Source: Apis mellifera
Lineage: Eukaryota > Arthropoda > Insecta > Hymenoptera > Apidae
Direction of reading: 5' to 3'
Assembly (NCBI RefSeq): GCF_003254395.2
Contig: NC_037647.1
Coordinates: 3,574,350 to 3,638,349, forward strand
Length of the DNA: 64,000 nucleotides
Under the pieces are notes generated by a model, which was given only the letters and a program-made list of their open reading frames with translations, ran no database searches and had not been told where the DNA came from. Both the position numbers and the translations under genes were made by a program. Of the stretch, positions 48,049-61,500 are shown one piece after another. Numbering within the stretch: the first letter of the stretch is position 1; each line of letters begins with the position of its first letter.

Positions 48049-51000
48049 GTAAGTGCGATCACCTGTTCTTAACTAACTACTAATACCTGTGCAATTTGGT
48101 AGCGTAACCAGAAGTGCGAAGGAACACGAGGCACACCAGGACGGTGACGTTCCCCGAGATAAACGGTGCAATAATTTATGGTCGTGGGGGTGGTTATAGC
48201 GCCGGTTGAATACAATCAATTTGTCCTGGTGCGATTTGCCCCGAACTAATTAAGCGCGCTGCTTTCCTTCGAACCATCGTTGGACATCCACACAGAGACA
48301 ACCTCTCTCTCTCTCTCATTTTCCTTTTTTTCCTTTCCTTCCATATACTTTTTCCTTCTCTCTCGTTTCCAACGATTCGAAATCAACGATTGCCGCGTAA
48401 TCCGCGTGACGCGCGCGGAATCGAACGACGGATTCAAGTGACGGATCAATGATGAGTGTCTAATTAACGACCGTGTTCCCGACATCGGGGCTTGCCTCGA
48501 CTAATTGACCGTTCGTCTCCGTTGCAACGCGACGTCCTTACTAATCAATATTCACCGAGTGGCGTAAGAGAGCCGTTGGACGAGGATGGAAAGAAATCGA
48601 CGCGAGGTAGATGGACGAGGAAAGGACAGGGCTCGAGAGAGAGAGAGAGAGAGAGTGGAGAGGAGGGGAAAAATGTCGAGGGTGCACTCTCTGGTTCCGT
48701 GGTGCGACAGTTGGAAGTGTACGTGTATAGGTAGGTGTTGATTGTGTACGAGTATACGTGTGTAAGTGTCCAGAGATAGGCGTTAGTATGTATGTGAATT
48801 CTAGAGTGGGTGCTCGTGCTTGGTCAGCACTCAAGGGGTGAGGTCACCCTATGGTCCAGCCGGCCAATGGGACGAGCGCATTTTTTTTTATCAATACCGT
48901 GCGCTTGGGGGAGGTCGAGCTAGGGGGATGGAATAAAATGGCGGATGGAGACCCCCTGTAAAGGGGTCCGTGCGTGCTACGTGTACTCGGTATTGTGAGT
49001 GAGAGTACCTGAACAAATTTCTGCGAATATTTAACACGAAAAATTAAATTAAATTGAATTAAATTTTCTCTTCTTTTCTTCTTCAGGTGCTGTTGTCTAT
49101 TGAAGTCTATTTAGTTCTACTTTAGGAGATCAATTGCATTGAGAAATGCATATATCTTGGTTTTTGATTTCGTTATAATTCTTCGAGTCTTTAAGAGGCT
49201 TAAGAGAAAGTTGAGACAGATGATTATTTAAATTCTTCTCCGTTGTTACATCTCTCGTTTTATTTCCAAATCTTTAAATTTGACAAGTAGGAAGGGAGTT
49301 GAATTCTCAACTTTATTTCTTCGTTAACTATTATCATTTACAAGCGATCCGCAAAATTCACGATCATCCAACGAATCTAGCATTCTTCTCTCTTCCTTTT
49401 CGAGAAAAAGTTTTTAACGCGGGAATCGCGTGATTTTGATCGAAGCAGAGGTGCGAAGAGGAAAAGAAAAGAAAAGAGGAAAAAAGTAGGATGAGGAACT
49501 ATTTTCTCGATGAGACCGCTCGATGGGTCGATTGACCTCTTCGCGATCGGGCGACGACTAGATTCTTCTTTCTTTTTTTCGGGTGTCGGAGCGAGATGGA
49601 AAAAGATAAAAATTGTTAGGCTAAGAGGTTCCGGTGTCGGAGTAACCTTAAGGTGATTTGATTCCGCAGATAGCGAGGCGTTCCACATTATCTGCCATCG
49701 TTATTTCCGGCCGGGCCGTTCGATCCACGGCTCGGCCTTCTCGCGAAATGAGAGCCCTATAACAAAAGTAACCTCCCGAGAGCGCGGGAGGTTGAACGCG
49801 CGGATTATCGGTTTCCATCGAGTTTCCCTGGTTCTAGCCTCGAATCGATCTTTGTTCCCCGTGTAAAATTAAGATGAACGAGCTGACATTTGTTGGTTCC
49901 GCCGAATATTTTAATCCTAGAGACAGGGATAAATGTTACTCGTGGTTGTTTACTCGATTCCTTTCGTTAAAGAATTGCTGTTCTACTTGCTATTGTATCG
50001 ATAGTTTGGATCGTGAGTTAAAATGATTCTCTGTATCAAAGAAGCTTTTCTTTTTTTTTTTTTTAATTTCCTCGTAATTATTATTGTATGTATGATAATT
50101 TAGATTAATATTTGGATATCATAGTTGGGAGATTATTGTTTGAATTTACTCCGGAGTATCATTTTAAAATTAAATTATTATAGGGTAATATAATAATAAG
50201 AGAGAATGAAATTAAATATCGATTCTTCTTGTTAATTTTCTTTTCCAAAACTCGTTGTATACAGTTATATTCGTTACGGTTACTTCTTCCAAGGGGTTGG
50301 CGTGTGCCGGCCGGTTTTTGACCCGGAAACAGTCCATGGAGACTGCGCTGACCTCCGCAGACCCCTAGACGTGCCTTGAAAGCGGCAGGAAAACGAGTTT
50401 TGACATGTCTTGACCACGTGCCAACACCTTCTTCCGACACGTTGTCTTATCCAGTTTCAAAATGCTTCAAAGTTATATTCAATATTCCAAAAATAATCAT
50501 ATCTAACTCTTGATCAGCCTCATAATGTGAAAATTAAATTTTATTCCAAACAATAATCAATCCTTCATCCTTGTAATGATAAATGGGATTATCATTTTTT
50601 CTTCTTTTAAAAGATTTTTCGCGTCTTCAATCTCGAAAATTTTTCCTAACGAGAAAAATAAAAATTTAGAAAAACAAAATCTATAATCAACATCGACCCA
50701 ATTGCAATCTAAATCTTCCTTCTCGTATGTCAAAGCAAAATTCTCTTCTGTCTCCGTAACAATGTTCGCCCTCATTATCGTCATCGTAGCAACAAAACAC
50801 TGCACATATTGAAGAATAACAAGTTGCAATTCGAACGAAGTAACGAGCAAAACGAAAACGGATAGACGATCCTCGTTTTATGGAACGACGGTGTCCTCCA
50901 GAAAATTTTCTGCTCGCTTTTCTCGAGACGGGAAGAAGGGACCGTTTCCTGGCATAAAGGACGATTCGAATAGCGTCGCACAAAACATCACTTAGAGAAC

Positions 51001-52908
51001 CCCGGCTCTCGTAGTGCAAACACGCTAATGGAGCCTCAAACCATCGCGCCCATACATATAGACGAGCTTCTTTTCGCACCTAACGTGCCACGAGTAAGAG
51101 CACATCGATACGAACCAGTCTACTTTCTCCGCCACCACCCTCTTACCCCGTTGCTTCTTGTAACCACTGAGGGGGACGTTTTTCAAAATATATGTATACG
51201 CATTTGATCTATGTTTTGACGAGGCGCGTTTCTGTCGGGGACACTTCGTTTGAGAGTGAAGAATAATAATCTTCTGGAAAAAGTTTTCCAACGTTCTTTT
51301 TTAATATTGCACCCTGTTTGAATTAAAATATTCTATTTAATATTTTTGAAAAAAATTTGATGCCAAAAGCGATTAATTATTACTCGGAAAAGTGTTCTTA
51401 AAAATCATTAATAATTTAAAAAATTCATTCCTCGCAAATTCCACAATATTTTATTTCCATTAAAATTATCTTTCAAATTAATTTCAACGAACGCTGAAAG
51501 AAATCATCATGAAGAATAAAGATAGACTTGGAGCACGATATATCTCGATATGAAAAAGGCACGGTCGAAATATTGGCGTTATAAAAAAAAGAAACTCGCG
51601 ATTACGGAAAAGAGTTAGATAGAGGTATGCAGCCACGGATGGAGGTACGGCGAAGGGCAACGGGGGGTTTCATGTCGTTCCACAAGAGGACCGGGATAGG
51701 ATACATAACTCGTCCCTCGACACGAGTATTCCGTACATATATACACTTGCACGGCCGTGTACGTCGCTGTGTGAACGTCTGTCCCACGCGCCGACCTCGT
51801 CGTAGATCAAAACGATGTACCAATTTCGCGGGATACGGTTACGTCGAGATCAAAAAGAAGAAGAAGAAGAGGAAAACAGAAGAAGCTATAACGAGAAAAA
51901 GAAAGGGTACGAGAAATAGAAAGGAACGAAGAAGAACACACACACGGGGAAAAAACGTTCGATGTATATACGTATATGTATATATATTTATACATATATC
52001 TGAATTTAAATTTCGAATTCTACGTTGGCATATGGACCCGGGGGACGCAACCATCGGAGTCCCCTGGTCAACCATCGGATGCAGTTTTCGGTCTCGATGT
52101 CCTTCAATTTTTGAACAGGATCGGCCGAAGATGTCCCGCGGGACGGTGACGGAAAGACCTTTCCCCAGCGCGTGTATATATCCGGGAAAAGGTGGCTCCA
52201 CCCTCGCTGTAAATTCCAAATAACCTCCCCGTAAAGATACATCGCGTAGTCGCCATTTTCGAGTTATTTACGAGGAGGAGAGCCTGGGTGTCCCTCCTTA
52301 GTTTAGTATCAACGACGATTGACGTGAAATAATCGTGAAGGTATGAAATAACTGTGAAATGCAGCACGAATTAGAGCGTAAAAGCATCTCGTAGATGGCG
52401 CGACCGAGTTCCATGATCGAAATTATATCATTGGTCCTATCGAGATCCATCCGAACCTTGCAAGAAATGGACAAAGATAAAATATTCTTTCTTTTTACAC
52501 TCGAGTCGTATCGTTTCTCCCTTCATTTAACAACAGATCTCTCGCGGAATCGATGGATTGCCTCTCTTCGTTTCTTCAGGCTGTGAGTGGATATCTCGTA
52601 AATCTCGATGCCTGTAACTCTTCCTCTCCTTTTTTTTTTTATTGTACCGGCAATTTCGAGGGGATCAAGCGAAAGAAGCCTTTCCCAAGAAACGTTTCGG
52701 CCTCTTGATGAGAGAAAAAAAAAGAAGTGTAACTCCATCCGCAGGATCCCCTCTCGAATTTGGGTTTCGCGAACGAAAAGAGATCGACCGACAGAAGGGG
52801 ACGTGAAGGAAAAAAGAAAAAAAAAAGTCGGGAAAAGAGAAACGTCACCCCAAATATCGCGACTGACGCTAAATCATTAATTTGCCCGGTCGCCTTTTTT
52901 TTTCTACA
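48049..52908. other. gene-poor DNA with GA-rich and Pho-like motifs
   Basis: Holds a (GA)n run at 48635-48655, AAAATGGCGGA at 48935-48945, a GACCCC...GGGGTC mini-hairpin near 48950-48968, a T-run at 50050-50063 and GCCATTTT at 52252-52259. The 198-codon plus frame at 51.63-52.22 kb is mostly low-complexity Lys/Arg and has no domain. No supported gene. Confidence 0.35.
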
Positions 52909-52909
52909 G

Positions 52910-52938
52910 GTAGTCGAACACCCCTTTCGTACGTGCAG
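52910..52938 (+). other. possible microexon or recursive splice site
   Basis: TTTTTTTTTCTACAG|GTAGTC at 52909/52910 is a strong acceptor directly followed by GT, as in recursive splice (ratchet) points. 29 bases on, GTGCAG|GTATGC at 52938/52939 is a second donor. Either a 29-nt microexon or a zero-length ratchet point would be compatible. Confidence 0.25.
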
Positions 52939-55900
52939 GTATGCCCTGCACCCTTTGTGTAGTCGCTCTCCACCGATGGAAGGAGAAAAAAACCGGTATC
53001 AGTATCTCTCTCTCCCTCTTCTCTGTCGTTTTTTCTTATTTTTTTTTTTTTTTCACCCTGCACCGACCCATTTCAACCCTCCGCTACATCACCGAAAGAA
53101 AAACACTCCGCACTGTCATATCGGAGACTAATATATTTTTGATCGATACCGGGAATCACGAGGCCCCGTTTCTCACGAGATGAACGCCAGCCGTAGAAAA
53201 AGAATCGTTGTCCAAACAAACACACCCAGACACCTGGTGTATATACGTGACCCACGAGTCGTATCCGAGTTTTGCGTAATCATGGTGAGAATGGGTTATC
53301 CTTTGAGAGAGAAGAGATAATATAATGAGGTAGCTGATCGTATTGAAGTATACCGATACTGTTTCGTAGAGTTTTGACTGATCCAATCTCGATAGAAATA
53401 CTCGTGTATTTTATAAATTTTGTCCATCGTGGTATCGTGTTTATAGATTTAATTTAAACTTCGTGTTAAACTCGTATAATTTTTACAATTAAGAAATAAT
53501 TCTTCGAAGTGAATGTTAATCTAAATTTTTAAACGAAAACCACGTATTTCAAGCGTCTTAAAAAAATTGCATTCTAACGTGGAATGAATTCCTGCCACTA
53601 TAACCGTTTTTCGATCGTTCCATCGAATTCCAAAATGACAGACGATGCGGATATTATCGGGCATATTAGAAGGAGAATCTTTCATACTCATGGCCACAGA
53701 AGAGACTCCATTAAAGGGTCGAACGCGACTTAATATGCGACGTCACGAAGTTGAAGGGGGTTCTCTCGTCTCGTCTCGTCTCGTACAATGGACATCTAAT
53801 TCGAGTGGCGGCTCTCGGGAAGACGGAAAATCGGGAAAATCGGCTTTGGTCCAGATGAAACGCGAAAACCAAAATCCCCGATGTAATCCTTCTTTTCAGC
53901 CAGCGATTTTTTTTTTTTCCTCTCCTCTCTTGTTCGCTTGCTCTCCGCACTTTGCGATCTCTCTCTCTCTCTTTTTCCCCCCTCCCTTTCCCCATTCATT
54001 CTCTCTTTCTCTCCATCTTTTCTACGTCATCGAACCCTCTATACGATCGACTTCTGTGCCCCGTCTGTCTCCGAAAGCCTCGTGGTACCCTTGCGCGAAA
54101 TTTTAAGGGTTAAAAACTTGCACTCGACTTGACAATGCATTGAAAAAAAATGAGAGAGAGAGAGGGAAAGGGTAACGTGATGATTCCTCCTCGTTCTAGG
54201 CTCTCCGTTATATTGCGAATGCAACGAAAATAAATAACGAAATAAATAACAGTCGTTCTGGAAACTGTTTTGGGTTTTGTAGCGCGACCGTGCTTTTATG
54301 CAGCCACCCGGGGCATCCTTTTTTTCCCCCCCGCCATTGTCGCCGATTCTCATCCTTTCAGACAAAAACGCGCGATCCCCGCGACCACCCGGCTAGAAAT
54401 TTATTAGATATTTATTGCGTCTCGGTTTTGTAGCGGGATAGAACGATCGTATCGTTCTCTTCTTCGTTTAACGCGTGATTCTGATGGTGTCGATATGTTA
54501 AACACGGCTTTTTTTATTTTCAATTATTATTTTCTTTAATTAGAAAATCTGGAAAACTTCGTTTTTGGGAGATATTCTATTCGATAGGGTTGTTAAAAAT
54601 ATTATTTATATTAAACGAGGATTGGTTTTTGATTTTCAATGGCAAAATTGAATATGATTTTCGGGAGCGGGTAGAAAAAATGGATATTTTTCGTGTTTGG
54701 GAATAGTTAAGCTGAAGTACAAACAAATTTCAACTAAGTCGGAAACCCTTTCAGTTTTTGTACGAGGCTAACCCTCTACGGTACACTTCAGGGCACCCTT
54801 ATTTTTGGTCAAACAAAATATGACTCTCTGGAAAATTATTTGCTCGTAATATTCTACGAAAACATGTAATCGAAATAATCCAATATTTTTTTGAAGTATT
54901 GAATTATTTTTAGCATAAGCACTTAAAAAGACATAGAAGGATATTTTTACAATTGTAGGATCCAAGTGAAAGGAATGAAAGAATGAAAAAAAAAATTCAA
55001 TATTAATTTGCATTAAAATGAAATTTCAAACAAATATTGCAACAAATTATAAACTTTCTCGAAATCATTTCAATTAATTGCACGAAAGAGGAAAATTAAC
55101 ATTCATCCGACACGCTGAACCCTCCCTCCCTCCCTGTTTCCCTCTGTCTCGCCTCGATCCACGAAGCGTTTCCCACGCCGACGTTGAGGGCGACGTCGGG
55201 GGTAAAAAGAAGTCAAAAGGTCGGAAAGAATTTAATATTAAAAAACTGTCATTCTGTGTCGATATGAAAATTCCACGGATATCAGCTTTTTTCCGACGTC
55301 TGTTTCCTTCTTCACCCCCTTCCTCCTTATATCGCGCGCCACCCCCGTGTATCACCCCGACCGTATCATCCCTATTGGGTGTCTCGATTGTTTAGCGAGT
55401 GTTCCACCTCACGAAACATTCACGAAACGTCGTTGTTTTCGGGATGAATTTGCCAAGAACATCGTCGAATTTATAATTTCCAAGTAAAGGGGGTGGGTGG
55501 AGAGGGTTGGCGTAACCATAGCCATCAGCCACTACTACTACTACTACTACTAATCGATGAAAGGCCGTCGTTACTTAGTCGCGACTTACCGGAAACTGAA
55601 TTTCCTTACCACGTTTCGTGGCGCGCGAAATTCAATAACCCGCCAAGGGGTGAGAAGGGGGATTATTCTCGCGCTTTATAATACGCGCGTTTTCGCGTTT
55701 TGGACTCGCTCGCGAAACGGGAATAATGCACATCGATACGGTATGATATCGATTTCAGAGGCGAGAGGCATATAGACGAGGAAGGGCGAGATCTCACCCT
55801 TTTTTCTCTTTCCCGGCGAATTAAGAAATTTTAAAGTTCGCGGAGGGAGGGAAATGCCCACTGGACCGAGTTAACGCGACGATTTATTGGCAATTTTTTT

Positions 55901-57795
55901 AAAAAGCCCTTGGATTTATGCCCGACGTCCGTCGATCCTCGAAGGGAGTTTGTTTCGATTGTGTGTGTGTGTGCGCGCTTGTTGGGTGTATAGGGGTAAG
56001 CAGTAAACATCCAGCGAGTTTGGTGGTGGATAATTGAATGGGAAAGCGTCGTAAGATTTTCCAAAAGTTTGGTCGGAGTTGAGCGGAAGAAGATAAGTTC
56101 CGCCATTGACCTTGTAGCATTTTAAACCGGATTATAATTGAAAATTAATCGTAGATTTTTAATCTAGAATTTAATATTAGAATCGTTCGATTTTCAATCA
56201 TTTTTTTAGTCTATTTTTTATTATTATTTTTTTGTCAAATCAATATCTGTTTACTCTTGAAGTTTGGAATTTGATTTTGGTTAATTATAATATTATAATT
56301 GATCGAATTAGAAAAACATCTATATATAAATTTAATTTAATTAAAACAAATAACGAGATATGTATTTATGGGATCCATACGAACATTTGCATATCAAGAA
56401 ACTTCTTCGATATTCTTGAAACAAGAAAACAATTCATTCCAAATTACATCAATTTCAACCCAATTCAATTTTCTCGTATAACTTGACGAATTAATTCGCG
56501 TTTCAAAAATAAAAGAAAGCACGAATTGCACGCATGAATCCGCTAACACGAATATCAGATCTCGCAATAGCATGTGAAACGAGTATAGCGAGAAGCCAAG
56601 AGGGGTACGCCTGTTCGGTATGATTAAAAATCTGTCGCCAAGTTTCGGTGGAGCGGGAAAGTTGAATGAAAAACGGGGTTCCCGACATGTTATTCGCCTG
56701 GAAACAGGGTGTTAGCAGTTATGGCACTTTAGAACTCGCGATACGCATGAGTGTGACTCGGCCACGGAAATACAGAACGACGATCCTTGGCCAAAGTTTC
56801 GGAGTGCAAGGACGCCTGGAACTTAACCTAAGTAGTTGAAGATCGTTCCTTATTGTTAACCTTTCGCCGGACAGGTGACTATTGCGACAATAAACCTGTT
56901 AACTCGCGTCCTGGTGAATCTGATACACCTGTGTGCTTCCTTCTGTTCCTCTTTGCTTTAACAAATATCCATTCTTCTCTCTCTATGGATATTTTAATTT
57001 GTATATAATTGTATTTGATAATTGTTTCAAGAACGTGTATCGAGAATTTATTCATACAAATTATCTTGAATCGTTCATAATTAGCAATAAATATATAGTT
57101 TTCACGAACTCATAGATAGGGAATATTGAAAAGATATACTAAAGAATCATTCAATATGTTTCCTACAACATTAAAAAATTGATACAAACTTGAAACAATG
57201 AAAAGAGTTTACATTACTTTACATAACGTTTACAAGATATAGCGAGTATTTTGTATTCGATTATTTTCAAACATGTTGAAAATGCGTATACTTGCACAAA
57301 CATCTTGGATAACGTGATCGCAAGCTCGCCAGATGCATCGAATATTCTCGAAAATTCTCCGTATATATCTGGAAACCCAAATTCCACCCCCCCTCGTCCG
57401 CGCGAGATCCACCAGGGTAAACAAATTTCCAGCTCGGTAAATTTCTCTCATAAATTTTCATGAGTGCGTTGCAACGCGGTGTTCGCCGTTGAAGGAAAAG
57501 CGAAAGTGTGCATAACGGAGAAGTGGAAGAGCGGGAGCATAATCGTGAAAGTTGGGAAGGATTAAGGGTGACGCGCTGCTCTGGCGTGTATATTTTTAAA
57601 CTTGGGGGATCGTTAGCCGAATCGGAACATGGGCAAGAGGCGAGGTTGGTGGAGAATGCCTCGTGAGGGAGAGTGAGCTGTGTGGATAGGATGCAACGGG
57701 GCTCGGGGGTTGGGCAGAGGATAGATGGGTAGGTGGGTGGGTGCCCTCTAATCGATCGTGGCTGTCCACCCTTATCAGGGGGTTGGGAGAGCCAG
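52939..57795. other. gene-poor DNA
   Basis: T-, TC- and C-runs (for example 53041-53053, 53910-53919, 53960-53977) dominate. A (CTA)n microsatellite, seven units, is at 55531-55552. Nothing coding is recognisable. Confidence 0.4.
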
Positions 57796-58050
57796 TATAT
57801 AGCCGAGGTCGGTCGTCGGGGGTTGCTACTGCCGCCGGTTCTGTGCTTCTCTCTGCTTTGCATGGCCGGCAAAGCTCTCCCTGCTCGACCCACCCCTCAA
57901 CCACCACCACCCTCCGACGACCCTTGCCGCTGCTCCGTCTCTTTTCCACTTCTATCCTTTCCGTATCGCTTTCGCGGACTACCTTTCCACCCTCCCCACG
58001 CCCACCTCCTCTCTCGCGAGCCTCGACCAAAAAACCAACCCTTAAAATAG
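57796..58050 (+). other. TATA-like box with small proline-rich ORF
   Basis: TATATAG at 57796-57802 lies 66 bases before an ATG at 57862 that opens a 62-codon frame (MAGKALPARPTPQPPPPSDD..., Pro-rich) ending in TAG at 58050. GC-rich DNA keeps several frames open here on both strands, so coding is doubtful. A POU octamer, ATTTGCAT, lies 40 bases downstream at 58091-58098. Confidence 0.2.
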
Positions 58051-58425
58051 GAGGCACAGACCACGGCCATTGTTGCCAGATGCCCCGTGCATTTGCATTT
58101 TCCCGCAGATTCGTTGAAAAATGAAGCTGGCCCTCGGTGGGGAGAGCGGCTGTTAGTGGTATTAGGACAAGCTTCTGAACTTTTCCTTTTCTATTCCTCC
58201 CCAACTCTCGCGGTGTCAGCGTTATTTTTCTCCTTTTTAGGCGGCCACCCTTCGTGTATCTCAATTTCTTAATCAATATCGAGTTACGTTGTTAGGAGGT
58301 GGCTAGGTGGGGAGGGTGAAATTGATGTTTGGGTATTCGATAGATATTTTTTATTTTTTTCCTTATTTTTCTTTTCTCCTTTTCCTTTGGAATCTTTTTA
58401 TTCAATGGGATAATTGTGACGTGTC

Positions 58426-58552
58426 GATAAATATTTATTAGAAATAGATTGTTGATTTATAAATATATAACGTGGATAGATAATTTGTGATAAATATTTG
58501 TTAAAAATAGATTGTTGATTTATAAATATATAAACGTGGATAGGTAATTTAG
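58426..58552 (+). repeat. 63-bp tandem duplication
   Basis: Two near-identical units beginning GATAAATATTT at 58426 and 58489 share AAATAGATTGTTGATTTATA and the following ...ACGTGGATAG. They are diverged by a few bases and one indel. Confidence 0.8.
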
Positions 58553-61500
58553 TGAGAGGTAACTGCATGTGGTATTTACTGTGTCGTGTATCGGTTACAT
58601 TTTATCGACAAACTTTACGATACGTTGTGTAACGTATCCGTTACAAGACTTTACATGTGTCTGTAAAATTACGCGCAACCTCCGTAGTGTTATAACTCTT
58701 TCGTCCTTATGAACTCCTATCTGCGTAAAGCAAAATTCATTTTCTTGACCCATCAATATTTAGATGTATGTAAGAGAATTTTATTGTAATTCCATTGGCT
58801 TGTAAATGGCTATTGTATATATGTATAGATGTAGGAATATAACGAAGTCTAGGATTATTTTTACCTCTCAGGTAAAAATATTCATATTCGTAGATGAATC
58901 ATAATTTCACAATATAAAAATTCTATTTTATTTTACAATTTGTAAAAAATATTTGTAAATATATATTAACAATTTGTAAATATATATTATGTAATTATTT
59001 TTTATATAAGAAAATTAGAAAAGTATCGAGGTCGTCAAAATTTCATCTTAAATATTTTATCGATATTAAAATGAAAATAGTATTCAATTAATTATTGAAT
59101 AAATCGCGTATCTTTTTCTGGTCAAAAGGATCTTAAATTTTAATATATTTATTATATTGTATCTTTTTTGTAAAAAATATAAGAAAAAGAATTTTGTTTT
59201 TAATTCTAAAAAAATTTAGTTCTGAAAGAGAAGAGAGGGTAGGATTAGTTTTCGATCAAAGTATGAAGAGTCTCGTTAAGAAAAGAGTGCTTTTGGATTT
59301 TCTTATTGATAAATTAGTCGATCTTATTCTCCGTGCAAACACTCGACCGTGGACTCCATCTGTATTTAAACGGACGTTGTTTGAACGAGGCGCGCGAAAT
59401 CCGTATTTACGCAAAGCTGACGCTACCCTATTGGTCTAGGACTTATATACGAGCCATGGTACAAAGGGCTAAGAACTTGGATACACTGGCGACACGAGCT
59501 CGATCTGTTTTACTCTTGTTTGATATTTATGTTTCCCTGTAAAATTATTCTTCGCGTACACGTTTCCTTTCGCATCTATAGATCGGATATCTTGCGTGTC
59601 GTTTCATTAGAATATAAATTTATAATATCATCGGATAATTTAAAGATAATTCCAAGAAATATACTAATATGGAATTCTTATCTTTTCTATGATTCAAATT
59701 GAATCAAAATTTTTGAACCATTTCTTGATTTGAAGAGAAAGATAAATTCTCTGAATTTGATCTTTGTATATTTCTCAATTACATAATATTTTTATTTTAT
59801 TAATATTATATTCGTAATTTTTTATTTCGTATTATATAATCACTTTCTTATTTGTTCATCGTAAATGGAATCTTTCTTCGAGCTTCCTCGGTTCTTCAAC
59901 TATTTTTTTCCCCGCAAATTTTTTTAATTCAACGAACCGAAATCCACGTCAGAATTTCCTTTCGATGGCAGACCAACCAAATAGAGGGTTCGATACATTT
60001 CACATGATCCCGCGGGCGCGATCGTAATGGGAATCGCGTTACAGAGTCGAAGCAGGTTTTTCCGGGACTGTGACCGGTGATAGATTCTCGCGTCGGGAAA
60101 ATTTAATGGAAAAATCCGAGGTGTCAGGCACAGACACGCCGACGATACGTCAGACCATTCAGCTCTCTCTCACCCGTCCCTTGCTTTCCTCCTCTTGAGA
60201 AGAGGGACAGGGAAAGAGAAAGGGTTCCAAAGCGAAAATACAGGAGTATACATTCGTCCAAGGGAGTCGGGAATAGGGGAACAATCGGTGTGCGTCGTGA
60301 AAGTTTCATCGGTTCCGCGGATTTTCGCGGACCCTCTCCGTTGATTTTTGCTTAACCGAACAACCGTCGTTCTATTCACAACCCCGTCGAATTTTCTCAT
60401 CGTTGAATTCCATATCGCGAATTCCAAATGTTGAACAGATCTCTTCTCGGTTGAATTTTTTCCAATGGCTCTCCCCCTTTTTTTTTTCCTCCCTCGTCAA
60501 CGTCGATGACACCAAATTCAAAGAAGATTCTTCAGACGTACGTGGATTACATTCTCGACGATATTTCCGAGCGAATTGTAATTGGGTCAATAGGGAGCTG
60601 AATTACCTCGTACAGGTCACTAATTATACGGCCAGGCTGTCGCGTAATTAGAGTGCCATCGTTTCTGGTCGATAAGTGTTTTTCATTTCCGCGTTTCGAG
60701 GCCCGGAATCAGGGACAAACTTTGCTTTTGTATCGAAAAGGAAAAGTTGGCGTGTGCGTGCGTGGTGGAGGCACTTGGTTTTGGAGCCGTTTCCTCGGCA
60801 AGTCTCCCGTCGAATTATCGAGTGCAAAGTGGCCTGTTAGGCGGGAAGTCGTGTTGCAGGGGTCGGTAAACCGGTAGTACCGACATCTGTGGATGGTTCA
60901 CAGTTGGATGATCAGTGCTAGGTAGTCGGTAAAGTAGATGAGATCCTAGTTCCTAGATCTGGTTTCTAGGTATAAAACTGCCCCCTCCACTCCGTCCTGT
61001 TCGATAGGGTTGTCCAACACGAAGGTTCCCCTCTACCCGTGGATAGGGACGTTCCTTTTAGGGGCGCGAAAGGGGCGCTACGGGACTGATTGAGGGAGGG
61101 CAGCAATGGCACGGGAGCCATTGACGGGATGAAAAGTTAGGACGAAAGTTTCAAATGAATTTGATCGAATATCGTAGTTGTTAATTCGTTTCGCGTCCAA
61201 GGATAGAGGCGTTAATTTTTGGTGAATGAAATTTTGTTCGAATTCTCTCAAGTAATAATTTCTCGATTACTAAACATTTATTAGATTGTGCAAATTTTCG
61301 TGCAAAAATATATTTTTTATCTTACATATTTTATACGTGAATAATATAAATATAAGATGTTCGATTTTTAATTTTTACTTTAAATGATTTAAAATCTAGA
61401 AAAAAATGGATGAAAAATTGTTAGAAGCGTGAACATTGAATCTTTAAAACGCTTTTTTAATTATCTCGATACGAGTTTCGATTCTCGAGATATCGTCGTT

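Noticed and set aside
51627..52223. 198-codon plus frame
   Set aside because: Low-complexity Lys/Arg centre and an equally long minus-strand frame; no conserved feature.
57596..58276. 226-codon minus frame
   Set aside because: GC-rich DNA keeps several frames open; sequence is Pro/Arg/Gly low complexity.
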